The notes: generated by a model from the sequence alone, not told the origin. DNA of 64,000 bases from Streptomyces kurssanovii (GCF_014649695.1 NZ_BMTN01000015.1:1-64000); one strand, 5' to 3'; counted from the first letter of the stretch, positions 15,899 through 26,209 are shown. Program-made: numbers and translations.

Positions 15899-17566
15899 TC
15901 ACGCGTCGTAGACGTCCGCCTTGCCGGGTGTCGGGTCCTGGACGAAGCCGCTGACGACGGTGGCGCGGTTGCCGAACTTCGAGGTGTCGACGCCGTTGTC
16001 CTCGAGGACCTTCAGCGCGGCCGTGTGCGCCACCCGCAGCACGGGTGCGGCGGCGCGCATCGCGTCGTCGGCCATGAACCGGTGGCGCCACGGCTTCTCG
16101 GCCCAGGCGTGCCGCAGGCCGAAGGGCTCGGGGAGCACCAGTTTGCCGCCGAGGAAGTCGAGCAGCGGCGGGTACCAGGTGAAGGGGGCCCGCACGGCGA
16201 GGCGGACGACCTCCTTGGCGTCCACCAGGGGCAGGACCCGGTCCACGGTCTCCCAGAACCGGACGGTCTTGCTGACGGTGACCGTCTTGGGCTCCGGCTT
16301 CGTGGTGAACAGCGAGTGCACGGGGCCGAGCGCGTGGCCGGTGACCTCCACGCGCAGCGTCTCGTGGAGCACGGTGACGGTGATCATCATGGTGATGACC
16401 AGCTGGCCGTCCCAGAGGGTGAACTGCACGCCCAGGTAGTGGCGGTTGCCGCTGCCGAACTGCTGGTGGTTGCAGATGCGCTGTATCTCGTGGCCCTTGA
16501 TCTGGAAGGTCTCGACCTCCTGTCCCTCCGGCCGGGCGACGGCGGCGGCGTTCTCGCCGACGGGGGAGACGATCCAGTGCTTGACCGAGGGGGGCGGGAA
16601 GCCGCCCGAGTTCAGCGGGCCGCGCTCCAGCAGCTTGAGCTTGTCGTGGATGGCCCGTATGACGTCCCAGCTGCGGAACTGGTTGATCTCCTTGGCGGGG
16701 TCCTGGGAGACGAGCTCCTCTGCCATCTGCCAGCTGCCCCAGCGGGTCCCCATGCCGAGTATGCCCTTGGGGCCGGCGTAGAAGACGACGTTGGACTGCT
16801 GCTCGGCGGTGAGCTTCTCCAGCCCCTGGCGGAGCTGCTCGCGGGCGGCGTCGCCGGGATTCCCCGGTACGGCTTCGGGCACCTTGGCGCCGATACCGCC
16901 GCCGGAGAGAAGGGCGTCCCAGCGGGCGCGCATGTCCTTGGCGGACGACTCGCAGATGCGTTTGGCGAGGAACCAGCCGAGGACCGGTGCGACGAGCATC
17001 GCGCGGATGTAGTACGCCCAGAAGCCGCCGAAGGGGAGCCGGACGAGGAAGATCACGGCGAGGATGCCGATCGCCGCCAGCAGCAGGCTGCCGAGGGCGC
17101 CCGCGCGTTTGTTCTGTGAGCCGGCGAGGGTACGGCGGAGCTGGAAGACGCCCAGCCACAGGAGGAGGCCGGGCAGGAAGAGCAGCCCGGACACGGCCAT
17201 CACGGCGGTGAGTCTGCTGTCGCGTTCCCGGCGCAGCCGGTTGGCGGCCATGCAGTGTTCGACGACGGACTGCGGTTCGGTGCCGAAGGACTGGATGAGG
17301 GCATTGCGGGCGCCGCCGAGCATCCGGACCTGGACGGCCCGGGAGAAGGCTTCTCCGAGGTTGGGTTCGAAGAGTGAGATCTTTCCCGGTTTCACCTCGG
17401 ACTTGTGCCACTCGCTGTTGGCCTTGAGGATCTCCTTCAGCTCCGTGTCCCGGTAGGCGGCCGATGCGAGGGCGTGCGTCGCCGCGGTCTGTCCGGCCGC
17501 CCCCATGAGCGGGACCTGTGCCCCGGGCGTGAAATCGAATACGTCGTTGGCCACTACCGCCCCCAT
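15899..17566 (-). CDS. integral membrane protein, unknown function
   Basis: A protein of 555 residues from the ATG at 17566 (561 from a GTG at 17584). Hydrophobic helices at about 120-140 (TAVMAVSGLLFLPGLLLWLGVF) and 160-210 (SLLLAAIGILAVIFLV, YYIRAMLVAPVLGWFLA) separate a short N-terminal region from a large soluble C-terminal domain. That domain has a moderately hydrophobic piece ITMMITVTVLHETLRVEV. GGAAG 9 nt before 17566 favours that start. The function is unknown. It is convergent with the HIT gene, only 3 nt apart. Confidence 0.75.
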   Translation of the reverse strand: MGAVVANDVFDFTPGAQVPLMGAAGQTAATHALASAAYRDTELKEILKANSEWHKSEVKPGKISLFEPNLGEAFSRAVQVRMLGGARNALIQSFGTEPQSVVEHCMAANRLRRERDSRLTAVMAVSGLLFLPGLLLWLGVFQLRRTLAGSQNKRAGALGSLLLAAIGILAVIFLVRLPFGGFWAYYIRAMLVAPVLGWFLAKRICESSAKDMRARWDALLSGGGIGAKVPEAVPGNPGDAAREQLRQGLEKLTAEQQSNVVFYAGPKGILGMGTRWGSWQMAEELVSQDPAKEINQFRSWDVIRAIHDKLKLLERGPLNSGGFPPPSVKHWIVSPVGENAAAVARPEGQEVETFQIKGHEIQRICNHQQFGSGNRHYLGVQFTLWDGQLVITMMITVTVLHETLRVEVTGHALGPVHSLFTTKPEPKTVTVSKTVRFWETVDRVLPLVDAKEVVRLAVRAPFTWYPPLLDFLGGKLVLPEPFGLRHAWAEKPWRHRFMADDAMRAAAPVLRVAHTAALKVLEDNGVDTSKFGNRATVVSGFVQDPTPGKADVYDA

Positions 17567-17755
17567 CGCCGCGTGCTTCCGCACTGCGGCCTGTTCCCAA
17601 CTACCGTGCCCCGCACACCTTCTGAGCTGGGCAGCCCAGTCGGTGCGGTCAGCCTATCGAGGGTGCGGCCCTCGGTTAAGAGGGCGTTCGGCCGTCCGCC
17701 CGTCCCTCGGCGGCGAGGCCGGCCGGGGACGGGCGGCGGGCGAAGAGGTGGGGCG

Positions 17756-19963
17756 TCAGGCGCCGTTCGTCTGTTGGCGCACCTTGTCGGCGACCTGCTG
17801 GGGCATCGGTTCGTGCCGGGCGTAGCGGCGGCTGAACCGGCCGGTGCCGTGGGAGATGGAGCGCAGGTCCACGGCGTATCTGCCGATCTCGAGTTCCGGA
17901 ACCTCCGCGCGTACGAGGGTGCGGGAGCCGGGGGTCTGTTCCGTGCCGATGACTCTGCCGCGGCGGCCGGACAGGTCGCTCATGACCGGTCCGACGAATT
18001 CGTCGGAGACGAGGACCTGCAGCTCGGCGACCGGTTCGAGCAGGTTGATGCGGGTGTCAGCGGCCGCCTCGCGCAGGGCGAGGGCTCCGGCCGTCTGGAA
18101 GGCGGCGTCGGAGGAGTCGACGGAGTGCGCCTTGCCGTCGCGCAGGGTGATCCGCACGTCGACCAGGGGGTAGCCGGCGGCGACGCCGCGTGCGGCCTGG
18201 GTGCGTACGCCCTTCTCCACGGAGGGGATGAACTGGCGCGGCACCGCGCCGCCGACGACCTTGTCGACGAACTCGATCCCGGAGCCCGGGGGCAGCGGGT
18301 CGACGTCGATCTCGCAGATCGCGTACTGGCCGTGTCCGCCGGACTGCTTGACGTGGCGGCCCCGGCCCGCGGAGCTGTCGCTGAACGTCTCCCGGAGCGA
18401 CACCTTGTACGGGACGGTGTCGACCTGCACGCCGTAGCGGTTGCGGAGCCGTTCCAGGGCGACGTCCGCGTGCGCCTCGCCGAGGCACCACAGGACGACC
18501 TGGTGGGTGTCCTGGTTCTGCTCGAGCCGCATCGTCGGATCCTCCGCGACGAGGCGCGAGAGCCCCTGGGAGAGTTTGTCCTCGTCCGCCTTGCTGTGGG
18601 CCTGGATGGCCAGGGGGAGCAGCGGATCGGGCATGGCCCACGGCTCCATGAGGAGCGGCCGGTCCTTGGCGGAGAGGGTGTCGCCGGTCTCCGCGCGGGA
18701 AAGTTTCGCGACGCAGGCCATGTCCCCGGCGATGGCGTGGGGGAGGGGGCGCTGCTGCTTGCCGAAGGGGGCGGACAGGGCGCCGACGCGTTCGTCGACA
18801 TCGTGGTCCTCGTGCCCGCGGTCGGCGAGCCCGTGCCCCGACACATGGACCGTGTCGTCGGGCCGCAGCGTGCCGGAGAAGACGCGGACGAGCGATATCC
18901 GGCCCACGTAGGGGTCGGACGCGGTCTTGACGACCTCGGCGACGAGCGGGCCGTTCGGATCGCAGGTGATCCGCGGGCCCGGTGCGCCGTCGGGGATGGT
19001 GACCGTCGGCGGTTCGGGTTCGAGGGGTGTGGGGAAGCCGCCGGTGATCAGGTCCAGCAGTTCGACGGTGCCGAGGCCCTGCTTGGCGCCGTTGACGGCG
19101 GGTGCGGCGGCGAGGACCGGATGGAAGGTGCCGCGTGCGACGGCCTTCTCCAGGTCGTCGATGAGCGTCTTGAGGTCGATCTCCTCGCCGCCGAGGTAGC
19201 GGTCCATGAGGGTCTCGTCCTCGCTCTCGGCGATGATCCCTTCGATCAGGCGGCCGCGGGCCTCCTCGATCATCGGCGTCTGCTCGGCGTCCGGCGGATT
19301 CTCCTTCCGCTCGCCGGACGAGTAATCGAAGATCTTCTGGGTGAGCAGGCCGACCAGGCCGGTGACGGGCGCGTGCCCGTCCGCGTGCTGGGGTCCGTAC
19401 TGCGGCAGGTACAGCGGCAGTACGGCGTCGGGGTCGTCGCCGCCGAAGATGCCGGCGCAGACGGCGGTGAGCTCGTCGAAGCCGGTGCGCGCGGTCTCCA
19501 GGTGTGTCACGACGATCGCGCGTGGCATGCCGACCGCGGCGCACTCCTCCCAGACCATGCGGGTGGCGCCGGCCACGGCGTCCGCCTCCTGCGCGGCCGA
19601 GACGACGAAGAGGGCCGCGTCCGCGGCTCGCAGACCGGCCCGCAGCTCGCCGACGAAGTCGGCGTATCCGGGGGTGTCCAGCAGGTTGATCTTGCACCCG
19701 CCCCATTCGAGGGGGACGAGCGAGAGCTGTACGGAGCGTTGCTGGCGGTGTTCGATCTCGTCGTGGTCGGAGACGGTCGTGCCGTCCTCGACCCGGCCGG
19801 CCCGGTTGACCGCTCCCGCGGCCTGCGCCAGCGCCTCCACGAGGGTCGTCTTGCCTGATCCGCTGTGGCCGACCAGCACCACATTCCGTACGGATGCGGG
19901 GCGGTCGGCCGTTACTGCTCTGCCGGCGGCCCCGGGGTGGTGTGCGTGCGCCTTGTCGCCCAT
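17756..19963 (-). CDS. elongation factor G-like protein (EF-G2 type), probably GTPase-impaired
   Basis: A 735-residue EF-G paralogue with full EF-G domain order. The P-loop GHSGSGKT is at residues 32-39. Other motifs have drifted: DTPGH is DTPGY (Y100), the NKxD base-recognition motif is THLE (153-156), and the switch I RGIT is R-S-V-Q (76-79). This matches the actinobacterial EF-G2 class, reported in mycobacteria to bind nucleotide without ribosome-stimulated GTPase. The start at 19963 has GGGAGG 6 nt upstream. The bona fide fusA would lie elsewhere. Confidence 0.88.
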   Translation of the reverse strand: MGDKAHAHHPGAAGRAVTADRPASVRNVVLVGHSGSGKTTLVEALAQAAGAVNRAGRVEDGTTVSDHDEIEHRQQRSVQLSLVPLEWGGCKINLLDTPGYADFVGELRAGLRAADAALFVVSAAQEADAVAGATRMVWEECAAVGMPRAIVVTHLETARTGFDELTAVCAGIFGGDDPDAVLPLYLPQYGPQHADGHAPVTGLVGLLTQKIFDYSSGERKENPPDAEQTPMIEEARGRLIEGIIAESEDETLMDRYLGGEEIDLKTLIDDLEKAVARGTFHPVLAAAPAVNGAKQGLGTVELLDLITGGFPTPLEPEPPTVTIPDGAPGPRITCDPNGPLVAEVVKTASDPYVGRISLVRVFSGTLRPDDTVHVSGHGLADRGHEDHDVDERVGALSAPFGKQQRPLPHAIAGDMACVAKLSRAETGDTLSAKDRPLLMEPWAMPDPLLPLAIQAHSKADEDKLSQGLSRLVAEDPTMRLEQNQDTHQVVLWCLGEAHADVALERLRNRYGVQVDTVPYKVSLRETFSDSSAGRGRHVKQSGGHGQYAICEIDVDPLPPGSGIEFVDKVVGGAVPRQFIPSVEKGVRTQAARGVAAGYPLVDVRITLRDGKAHSVDSSDAAFQTAGALALREAAADTRINLLEPVAELQVLVSDEFVGPVMSDLSGRRGRVIGTEQTPGSRTLVRAEVPELEIGRYAVDLRSISHGTGRFSRRYARHEPMPQQVADKVRQQTNGA

Positions 19964-20240
19964 GATCTTGCCTCCCGATCGATTCACGCTCGATTGCACG
20001 GCGAGGGAAGGAAGCCGCGGGCGGCGGGGGAGCCATGAAGGCGTCCCGAAGGGCGTCCGGGGCAGCTCCGGCGTTGCCCGCGGTGGTCTTTCGAGCTTTC
20101 CACTCCCGTCACTGTGCGTCCATACGTCGGACGCCGCCTCCCGGGACGGGTGCGCGGCGCTGCGCCCGGACGGTCCTGGCTACGATGGGCCAGCCGGTGG
20201 CCGTAGGGGCCACGCGGCCCACCGAACCCTCGGGAAGGCC

Positions 20241-20906
20241 ATGCTGAACAAGTACGCGCGTGCATTCTTCACGCGTGTCCTCACACCGTTCGCCGCGTTT
20301 CTGCTCCGCCGTGGGGTCAGCCCCGACGCGGTGACTCTCATCGGCACGGCCGGAGTGATGGCGGGAGCACTGGTCTTCTTCCCCCGCGGAGAATTCTTCT
20401 GGGGCACGATCGTCATCACCCTGTTCGTCTTCTCCGACCTGGTCGACGGCAACATGGCGCGCCAGGCGGGGATTTCGAGCCGGTGGGGCGCCTTCCTCGA
20501 CTCGACGCTGGACCGGGTCGCCGACGGGGCGATCTTCGGCGGCTTCGCGCTCTGGTACGCCGGCCTCGGCGACGACAACGTGCTGTGCGCGGTGGCCATC
20601 TTCTGCCTCGCCAGCGGTCAGGTGGTCTCGTACACCAAGGCACGCGGAGAATCGATCGGCCTCCCGGTGGCCGTCAACGGGCTCGTGGAGCGCGCGGAGC
20701 GGCTGGTGATCTCGCTGGTCGCGGCGGGCCTCGCGGGCCTGCACGGCTTCGGCGTCCCCGGCATCGACATCCTGCTGCCGATCGCGCTGTGGATCGTCGC
20801 CGTGGGCAGCCTCGTGACGCTCGGGCAGCGGGTCGTCACCGTGCGGCGCGAGTCGGCCGAGGCCGACGCGGCGTCGGCGCAGGGAAGCGGGGCGGAGGCG
20901 TCATGA
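20241..20906 (+). CDS. pgsA: CDP-alcohol phosphatidyltransferase (phosphatidylinositol phosphate synthase)
   Basis: A 221-residue polytopic enzyme with the CDP-alcohol phosphotransferase signature D-x2-D-G-x2-A-R-x8-G-x3-D-x3-D at about residues 65-95. It makes phosphatidylinositol phosphate from CDP-diacylglycerol and inositol phosphate in the membrane. Coupling to the acyltransferase and pimA (stop/start overlaps) supports a PI/PIM role over phosphatidylglycerol phosphate synthesis. GGGAAGG lies just before the ATG. Confidence 0.88.
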   Translation: MLNKYARAFFTRVLTPFAAFLLRRGVSPDAVTLIGTAGVMAGALVFFPRGEFFWGTIVITLFVFSDLVDGNMARQAGISSRWGAFLDSTLDRVADGAIFGGFALWYAGLGDDNVLCAVAIFCLASGQVVSYTKARGESIGLPVAVNGLVERAERLVISLVAAGLAGLHGFGVPGIDILLPIALWIVAVGSLVTLGQRVVTVRRESAEADAASAQGSGAEAS

Positions 20907-21802
20907 TGCGGGACAAGCTGACGGACGCCCTCTACGGGCTCGGCTGGAGCGCCGTCAAGAAGATGCCGGAACCGATGGCCGCCCGCCTCGGCCGCACCAT
21001 CGCGGACACCGCGTGGAAGCGGCGCGGCAAGGGCGTGCTGCGGCTCGAGTCCAACCTCGCGAGGGTCGTGCCCGACGCCACCCCCGACCGGCTCATGGAG
21101 CTGTCCAAGGCCGGCATGCGCTCGTACATGCGCTACTGGATGGAGTCGTTCCGTCTGCCGACCTGGAGCAGGGAACGCGTCGCTCGCGATGTCGCGATCC
21201 AGGACGTGCACCACCTGACCGACGGCCTCGCCTCCGGCCGGGGCGTGATCCTCGCACTGCCGCACCTGGCCAACTGGGACCTCGCCGGAGTGTGGGTGAC
21301 CAGGGCCCTCGGCGTGCCCTTCACCACGGTCGCCGAACGTCTGCGGCCCGAGTCCCTGTACGACAGGTTCGTCGCCTACCGCGAGAGCCTCGGCATGGAG
21401 GTCCTCCCGCACTCGGGCGGCGCTGCCTTCGGCACCCTCGCGCGCCGGCTGCGCGCCGGCGGCCTGGTGTGCCTCGTCGCCGACCGCGACCTGTCGGCGT
21501 CCGGGGTCGAGGTCAAGTACTTCGGCGAGACGGCCCGCATGCCGGCCGGACCCGCGCTGCTCGCGCAGCAGACCGGTGCGCTGCTGCTGCCCGTGACCCT
21601 CTGGTACGGCGAGGAGCCCGTCATGCACGGGCGGGTCCACGCTCCCGTCGACGTACCCGAGACAGGTACGCGCGCCGAGAAGACGTCCTTCATGACACAG
21701 GCGCTGGCCGATGCCTACGCCACCGGCATCGCCGAACACCCGGAGGACTGGCACATGTTGCAACGGCTGTGGCTCGTGGACCTCGAGGAGCGCCGGGCGT
21801 GA
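20903..21802 (+). CDS. patA: phosphatidylinositol mannoside acyltransferase
   Basis: A 299-residue lysophospholipid-type acyltransferase with the catalytic H-x4-D motif in ALPHLANWDLAG. It is expected to acylate the mannose of phosphatidylinositol monomannoside at the inner membrane face. Two ATGs occur in a row (20903 and 20906). The first overlaps the pgsA stop. Its own stop overlaps the pimA GTG (GTGA). The pgsA-patA-pimA order is typical of actinobacteria. Confidence 0.88.
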   Translation: MMRDKLTDALYGLGWSAVKKMPEPMAARLGRTIADTAWKRRGKGVLRLESNLARVVPDATPDRLMELSKAGMRSYMRYWMESFRLPTWSRERVARDVAIQDVHHLTDGLASGRGVILALPHLANWDLAGVWVTRALGVPFTTVAERLRPESLYDRFVAYRESLGMEVLPHSGGAAFGTLARRLRAGGLVCLVADRDLSASGVEVKYFGETARMPAGPALLAQQTGALLLPVTLWYGEEPVMHGRVHAPVDVPETGTRAEKTSFMTQALADAYATGIAEHPEDWHMLQRLWLVDLEERRA

Positions 21803-22962
21803 AGATCGGCATCGTCTGCCCGTACTCGTGGGACGTACCCGGCGGTGTGCAGTTCCACATCCGCGACCTCGCCGAGCATCTGATCCGGCTCGGCCATGAC
21901 GTGTCCGTGCTCGCCCCCGCCGACGACGAGACGCCGCTGCCGCCGTACGTCGTCTCGGCCGGACGGGCCGTGCCCGTCCCGTACAACGGCTCCGTGGCGC
22001 GGCTGAACTTCGGGTTCCTCTCCGCGGCCCGGGTACGACGCTGGCTGCACGACGGCACCTTCGACGTGATCCACATCCACGAGCCCGCGTCGCCCTCGCT
22101 GGGGCTGCTCTCGTGCTGGGCGGCCCAAGGCCCCATCGTGGCCACGTTCCACACCTCGAACCCGCGCTCCCGCGCCATGATCGCCGCGTATCCGATCCTC
22201 CAGCCGGCGCTGGAGAAGATCAGCGCGCGCATCGCCGTCAGCGAGTACGCGCGGCGGACGCTCGTCGAGCACCTCGGCGGCGACGCCGTCGTCATCCCGA
22301 ACGGCGTCGACGTCGGCTTCTTCGAGAGGGCCGAGCCGAAGAAGGAATGGCAGGGGAACACGATCGGCTTCATCGGCCGCATCGACGAACCCCGCAAGGG
22401 GCTGCCGGTCCTGATGAAGGCCCTCCCGACGATCCTCGAACAGTGCCCCGACACACGGCTGTTGGTCGCCGGACGCGGCGACGAGGACGAGGCCGTCGCG
22501 ACGCTGCCGGCCGCCATGCGGTCCCAGGTCGAGTTCCTCGGCATGGTCAGCGACGAGGACAAGGCGCGGCTGCTGCGCAGCGTCGACGTCTACGTGGCGC
22601 CCAACACCGGCGGCGAGAGCTTCGGGATCATCCTCGTCGAGGCGATGTCGGCGGGCGCGCCGGTGCTCGCCGCCGACCTCGACGCGTTCGCGCAGGTACT
22701 GGACCAGGGCGCCGCCGGCCGGCTCTTCGCCAACGAGGACGCGGACGCGCTGGCCGCCGCGGCGGTCGCGCTGTTGCGTGACCCCGAGCGGCGGGCGGAG
22801 CTCCGTGCGCGGGGCAGCGCGCACGTGCGGCGGTTCGACTGGTCGACGGTCGGAGCGGACATCCTCGCGGTGTACGAGACCGTGACGGACGGCGCGGCAT
22901 CGGTGGCGACGGACGAACGCACGGGGCTCCGGGCGCGCTTCGGCCTGGCGGCCCGCGACTGA
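21799..22962 (+). CDS. pimA: phosphatidyl-myo-inositol mannosyltransferase PimA
   Basis: A 387-residue GT4/GT-B glycosyltransferase. The N-terminus MKIGIVCPYSWDVPGGVQFH contains the acceptor-side GGVQ loop. The E-x7-E motif (GGESFGIILVEAM) near residue 275 binds GDP-mannose. It adds the first mannose to phosphatidylinositol. The GTG at 21799 overlaps the patA stop. It is the last gene of the three-gene unit. Confidence 0.93.
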   Translation: MKIGIVCPYSWDVPGGVQFHIRDLAEHLIRLGHDVSVLAPADDETPLPPYVVSAGRAVPVPYNGSVARLNFGFLSAARVRRWLHDGTFDVIHIHEPASPSLGLLSCWAAQGPIVATFHTSNPRSRAMIAAYPILQPALEKISARIAVSEYARRTLVEHLGGDAVVIPNGVDVGFFERAEPKKEWQGNTIGFIGRIDEPRKGLPVLMKALPTILEQCPDTRLLVAGRGDEDEAVATLPAAMRSQVEFLGMVSDEDKARLLRSVDVYVAPNTGGESFGIILVEAMSAGAPVLAADLDAFAQVLDQGAAGRLFANEDADALAAAAVALLRDPERRAELRARGSAHVRRFDWSTVGADILAVYETVTDGAASVATDERTGLRARFGLAARD

Positions 22963-23111
22963 TCGCCCCGCGGGGGCGGGGTCCCGGGCGTGCCCCGGTC
23001 CGGTTGCGGGGAGGGGGCTGACGGCTCGGCCCGCACGGGGCCCGGGGCTTGCCCCCGTTCCGGAAGGGGCGGCGGGGTAGGGCGTCGCGCGGCCGCCCGC
23101 CGAGGGCCCGG

Positions 23112-23117
23112 TAGCCT
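23112..23117 (+). promoter_or_regulatory. -10-like hexamer of the LemA-like gene (leaderless)
   Basis: TAGCCT ends 8 nt before the GTG at 23126, with no Shine-Dalgarno sequence. Confidence 0.45.
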
Positions 23118-23125
23118 TGCCGCCC

Positions 23126-23665
23126 GTGAGCACCCTGATCTGGATCGTCGTGGCCCTCGTCGCCATCGGCATGTACCTCAGCTGGACCGCCGGGCGGCTC
23201 GACCGGCTGCACGCGCGGATCGACGCGGCCCGTGCCGCGCTCGATGCCCAACTCCTGCGGCGGGCCTCCGTCGCGCAGGAGCTCGCGACCTCCGGCGTAC
23301 TCGATCCCGCCGCGTCGATCGTGCTCTACGAGGCCGCCCACGAGGCCCGTCAGGCCGAGGAGGAGCACCGTGAGGTCGCGGAGAGCGAGTTGAGCGCCGC
23401 GCTGCGTGCCGTGTTCGGCGCGCAGGAGCAGGTCGAGGCCGTGCGTCAGGTGCCGGGCGGGGAGGAAGCCGCGGGGGAGCTCGCGCAGGCGGTGCGCCGC
23501 GTGCCGATGGCGCGTCGTTTCCACAACGACTCCGTGCGCGCGGCGCGTGCGCTGCGGCGGCACCGGACGGTCCGCTGGTTCCGGCTGGCGGGCCACGCCC
23601 CGTTCCCGCTGGCCTTCGAAATGGACGACGAACCGCCCGTAGCGCTGGCGGACCGGCCCACCTGA
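23126..23665 (+). CDS. LemA-like single-pass membrane protein
   Basis: A 179-residue protein with an N-terminal transmembrane helix (LIWIVVALVAIGMYLSW, residues 3-20). A long helical region follows (RLDRLHARIDAARAALDAQLLRRASV and beyond, 24-140), resembling LemA-family helical bundles, and a short Pro-rich tail. Function unknown. The GTG at 23126 is supported by a -10-like TAGCCT 8 nt upstream. The 163-nt gap before it is GC-rich with no gene. Confidence 0.75.
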   Translation: MSTLIWIVVALVAIGMYLSWTAGRLDRLHARIDAARAALDAQLLRRASVAQELATSGVLDPAASIVLYEAAHEARQAEEEHREVAESELSAALRAVFGAQEQVEAVRQVPGGEEAAGELAQAVRRVPMARRFHNDSVRAARALRRHRTVRWFRLAGHAPFPLAFEMDDEPPVALADRPT

Positions 23666-23769
23666 CCGGCGAAAACGATCCACCGGCTTTCCATTGGCCC
23701 TTGCAGTGGACTGGTCGGTGGATGTTCCATCGGTGACGCATCGCAACGTCGTCATCGAGTGAGGTCCCC

Positions 23770-24687
23770 GTGTCCACCAGCCCCCTCCCGCAGACTGCTG
23801 ACTCTTCGGCGATCGGCACCTCTCGCGTCAAGCGCGGCATGGCCGAGCAGCTCAAGGGCGGCGTGATCATGGACGTGGTCAACGCCGAGCAGGCGAAGAT
23901 CGCCGAGGATGCCGGCGCCGTGGCCGTCATGGCCCTGGAGCGCGTGCCCGCCGACATCCGCAAGGACGGTGGCGTGGCCCGGATGTCCGACCCGAACATG
24001 ATCGAGGAGATCATCGACGCGGTCTCCATCCCGGTCATGGCCAAGTCCCGTATCGGCCACTTCGTCGAGGCCCAGGTCCTCCAGTCGCTCGGTGTCGACT
24101 ACATCGACGAGTCCGAGGTGCTGACCCCGGCCGACGAGGTCAACCACAGCGACAAGTGGGCGTTCACCACGCCGTTCGTGTGCGGCGCCACCAACCTCGG
24201 TGAGGCCCTGCGCCGCATCGCCGAGGGCGCGGCCATGATCCGCTCCAAGGGCGAGGCCGGCACCGGCAACGTCGTGGAAGCCGTCCGCCACCTGCGCCAG
24301 ATCAAGAACGAGATCGCCAAGCTGCGCGGCTTCGACAACAACGAGCTGTACGCCGCCGCCAAGGAGCTCCGCGCCCCGTACGAGCTGGTGAAGGAGGTCT
24401 CCGAGCTCGGCAAGCTGCCGGTCGTGCTGTTCTCCGCCGGCGGTGTGGCCACCCCCGCGGACGCGGCGCTGATGCGCCAGCTCGGCGCCGAGGGCGTCTT
24501 CGTCGGCTCGGGCATCTTCAAGTCGGGCGACCCGGCCAAGCGCGCCGCGGCCATCGTGAAGGCCACCACCTTCTACGACGACCCGAAGATCATCGCGGAC
24601 GCCTCCCGCAACCTGGGCGAGGCCATGGTCGGCATCAACTGCGACACCCTGCCCGAGGCCGAGCGCTACGCCAACCGGGGCTGGTGA
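23770..24687 (+). CDS. pdxS: pyridoxal 5'-phosphate synthase lyase subunit
   Basis: A 305-residue PdxS (TIM barrel) that builds PLP from ribose 5-phosphate, glyceraldehyde 3-phosphate and ammonia supplied by PdxT. Diagnostic segments are [32 protein letters not shown] with an active-site lysine, and [15 protein letters not shown] near the C-terminus. The start is GTG with GAGG a few nt upstream. The stop overlaps the pdxT ATG (TGATG). Confidence 0.97.
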   Translation: MSTSPLPQTADSSAIGTSRVKRGMAEQLKGGVIMDVVNAEQAKIAEDAGAVAVMALERVPADIRKDGGVARMSDPNMIEEIIDAVSIPVMAKSRIGHFVEAQVLQSLGVDYIDESEVLTPADEVNHSDKWAFTTPFVCGATNLGEALRRIAEGAAMIRSKGEAGTGNVVEAVRHLRQIKNEIAKLRGFDNNELYAAAKELRAPYELVKEVSELGKLPVVLFSAGGVATPADAALMRQLGAEGVFVGSGIFKSGDPAKRAAAIVKATTFYDDPKIIADASRNLGEAMVGINCDTLPEAERYANRGW

Positions 24688-25277
24688 TGACCACTCCCGT
24701 GATCGGTGTCCTGGCGCTCCAGGGCGACGTACGGGAGCACCTGATCGCCCTGGCCGCGGCCGATGCCGTGGCCAGGCCGGTCCGGCGCCCCGAGGAACTG
24801 GCGGAGATCGACGCCTTGGTGATCCCGGGCGGCGAGTCCACCACCATCTCCAAGCTGGCCGTGCTGTTCGGTGTCATGGAGCCGCTGCGCGAGCGGCTAC
24901 GGGCGGGGATGCCCGTGTACGGCACCTGCGCCGGTCTGATCATGCTCGCCGACAAGATCCTCGATCCGCGGTCGGGCCAGGAGACGTTCGGCGGCATCGA
25001 CATGATCGTCCGCCGTAACGCCTTCGGGCGGCAGAACGAGTCCTTCGAGGCGGCCGTCGCACTCAAGGGTGTGGACGGCGACCCGGTCGAGGGTGTCTTC
25101 ATCCGCGCCCCCTGGGTCGAGTCGGTCGGCGCGGAGGTCGAGGTGCTCGCGGAGCACGACGGACACATCGTCGCCGTACGCCAGGGCAACGCGCTGGCGA
25201 CGTCCTTCCACCCCGAACTGACGGGCGACCACCGGGTGCACGCGCTTTTCGTGGACATGGTGCGCGATAACGCCTGA
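24687..25277 (+). CDS. pdxT: pyridoxal 5'-phosphate synthase glutaminase subunit
   Basis: A 196-residue class I glutaminase that feeds ammonia to PdxS. It starts [15 protein letters not shown], the family signature. The nucleophile is the cysteine of [10 protein letters not shown], and the His-Glu pair is in FHPEL near residue 175. The ATG at 24687 overlaps the pdxS stop. A GTG one codon earlier is the alternative. Confidence 0.96.
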   Translation: MTTPVIGVLALQGDVREHLIALAAADAVARPVRRPEELAEIDALVIPGGESTTISKLAVLFGVMEPLRERLRAGMPVYGTCAGLIMLADKILDPRSGQETFGGIDMIVRRNAFGRQNESFEAAVALKGVDGDPVEGVFIRAPWVESVGAEVEVLAEHDGHIVAVRQGNALATSFHPELTGDHRVHALFVDMVRDNA

Positions 25278-25339
25278 CGGGATCCCGGTAGGATCTCTGG
25301 GGTTCGTTCAGTAAAGGGTTACGCGAAGGAGACAGGCAG

Positions 25340-26092
25340 ATGTCCGGCCACTCTAAATGGGCTACGACGAAGCACAAGAAGGCCGTGATCGATGCCAAGC
25401 GCGGCAAGCTCTTCGCGAAGCTGATCAAGAACATCGAGGTGGCGGCCCGTACCGGCGGCGCCGACATCGACGGCAACCCGACGCTCTTCGACGCCATCCA
25501 GAAGGCCAAGAAGAGCTCCGTGCCCAACAAGAACATCGACTCCGCGGTCAAGCGCGGCGGCGGTCTCGAGGCCGGCGGCGTCGACTACGAGACGATCATG
25601 TACGAGGGTTACGGCCCGAACGGTGTCGCGGTGCTCATCGAGTGCCTCACCGACAACCGCAACCGTGCCGCCTCCGACGTCCGTGTCGCCATGACCCGCA
25701 ACGGCGGTTCCATGGCCGACCCCGGCTCGGTGTCGTACCTGTTCAACCGCAAGGGCGTCGTGATCGTCCCCAAGGGCGAGCTGTCCGAGGACGACGTCCT
25801 CGGAGCGGTGCTCGACGCCGGCGCGGAAGAGGTCAACGACCTCGGTGAGTCCTTCGAGGTGCTCAGCGAGGCCACCGACCTGGTCGCGGTGCGCACCGCC
25901 CTCCAGGAGAACGGCATCGACTACGACTCGGCCGAGGCCAACTTCGTCCCGACCATGCAGGTCGAGCTGGACGAAGAGGGCGCGCGGAAGATCTTCAAGC
26001 TCATCGACGCGCTCGAGGACAGCGACGACGTGCAGAACGTCTTCGCCAACTTCGACGTCTCCGACGAGGTCATGGAGAAGGTCGACGCCTGA
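25340..26092 (+). CDS. yebC: YebC/PmpR-family protein
   Basis: A 250-residue YebC-family protein (starts [16 protein letters not shown]). Members were described as DNA-binding regulators, sometimes of the neighbouring ruvC. More recent work links some of them to translation of proline-rich stretches, so the role here is open. AAGGAGA lies 7 nt before the ATG. A strong hairpin separates it from ruvC, although yebC-ruvCAB order is conserved widely. Confidence 0.93.
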   Translation: MSGHSKWATTKHKKAVIDAKRGKLFAKLIKNIEVAARTGGADIDGNPTLFDAIQKAKKSSVPNKNIDSAVKRGGGLEAGGVDYETIMYEGYGPNGVAVLIECLTDNRNRAASDVRVAMTRNGGSMADPGSVSYLFNRKGVVIVPKGELSEDDVLGAVLDAGAEEVNDLGESFEVLSEATDLVAVRTALQENGIDYDSAEANFVPTMQVELDEEGARKIFKLIDALEDSDDVQNVFANFDVSDEVMEKVDA

Positions 26093-26112
26093 CGCACAGT
26101 CATACGGCGCAT

Positions 26113-26153
26113 ACGGACGGGCCGACGGGACACGCTCCCGTCGGCCCGTCCGT
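26113..26153 (+). terminator. terminator hairpin after yebC
   Basis: The 18-nt arm at 26113-26130 pairs perfectly with 26136-26153 around loop CACGC, 20 nt after the yebC stop. GCTCTGT follows. Confidence 0.85.
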
Positions 26154-26209
26154 GCTCTGTCGGTGGCAGCCGATAGCCTGCACAAACAGATGAACGATGG
26201 GAGGGGCGC

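Noticed and set aside
17569-17755. Short gene between the membrane protein and EF-G-like genes
   Set aside because: GC-rich inverted repeats only. No frame with a credible start and composition.
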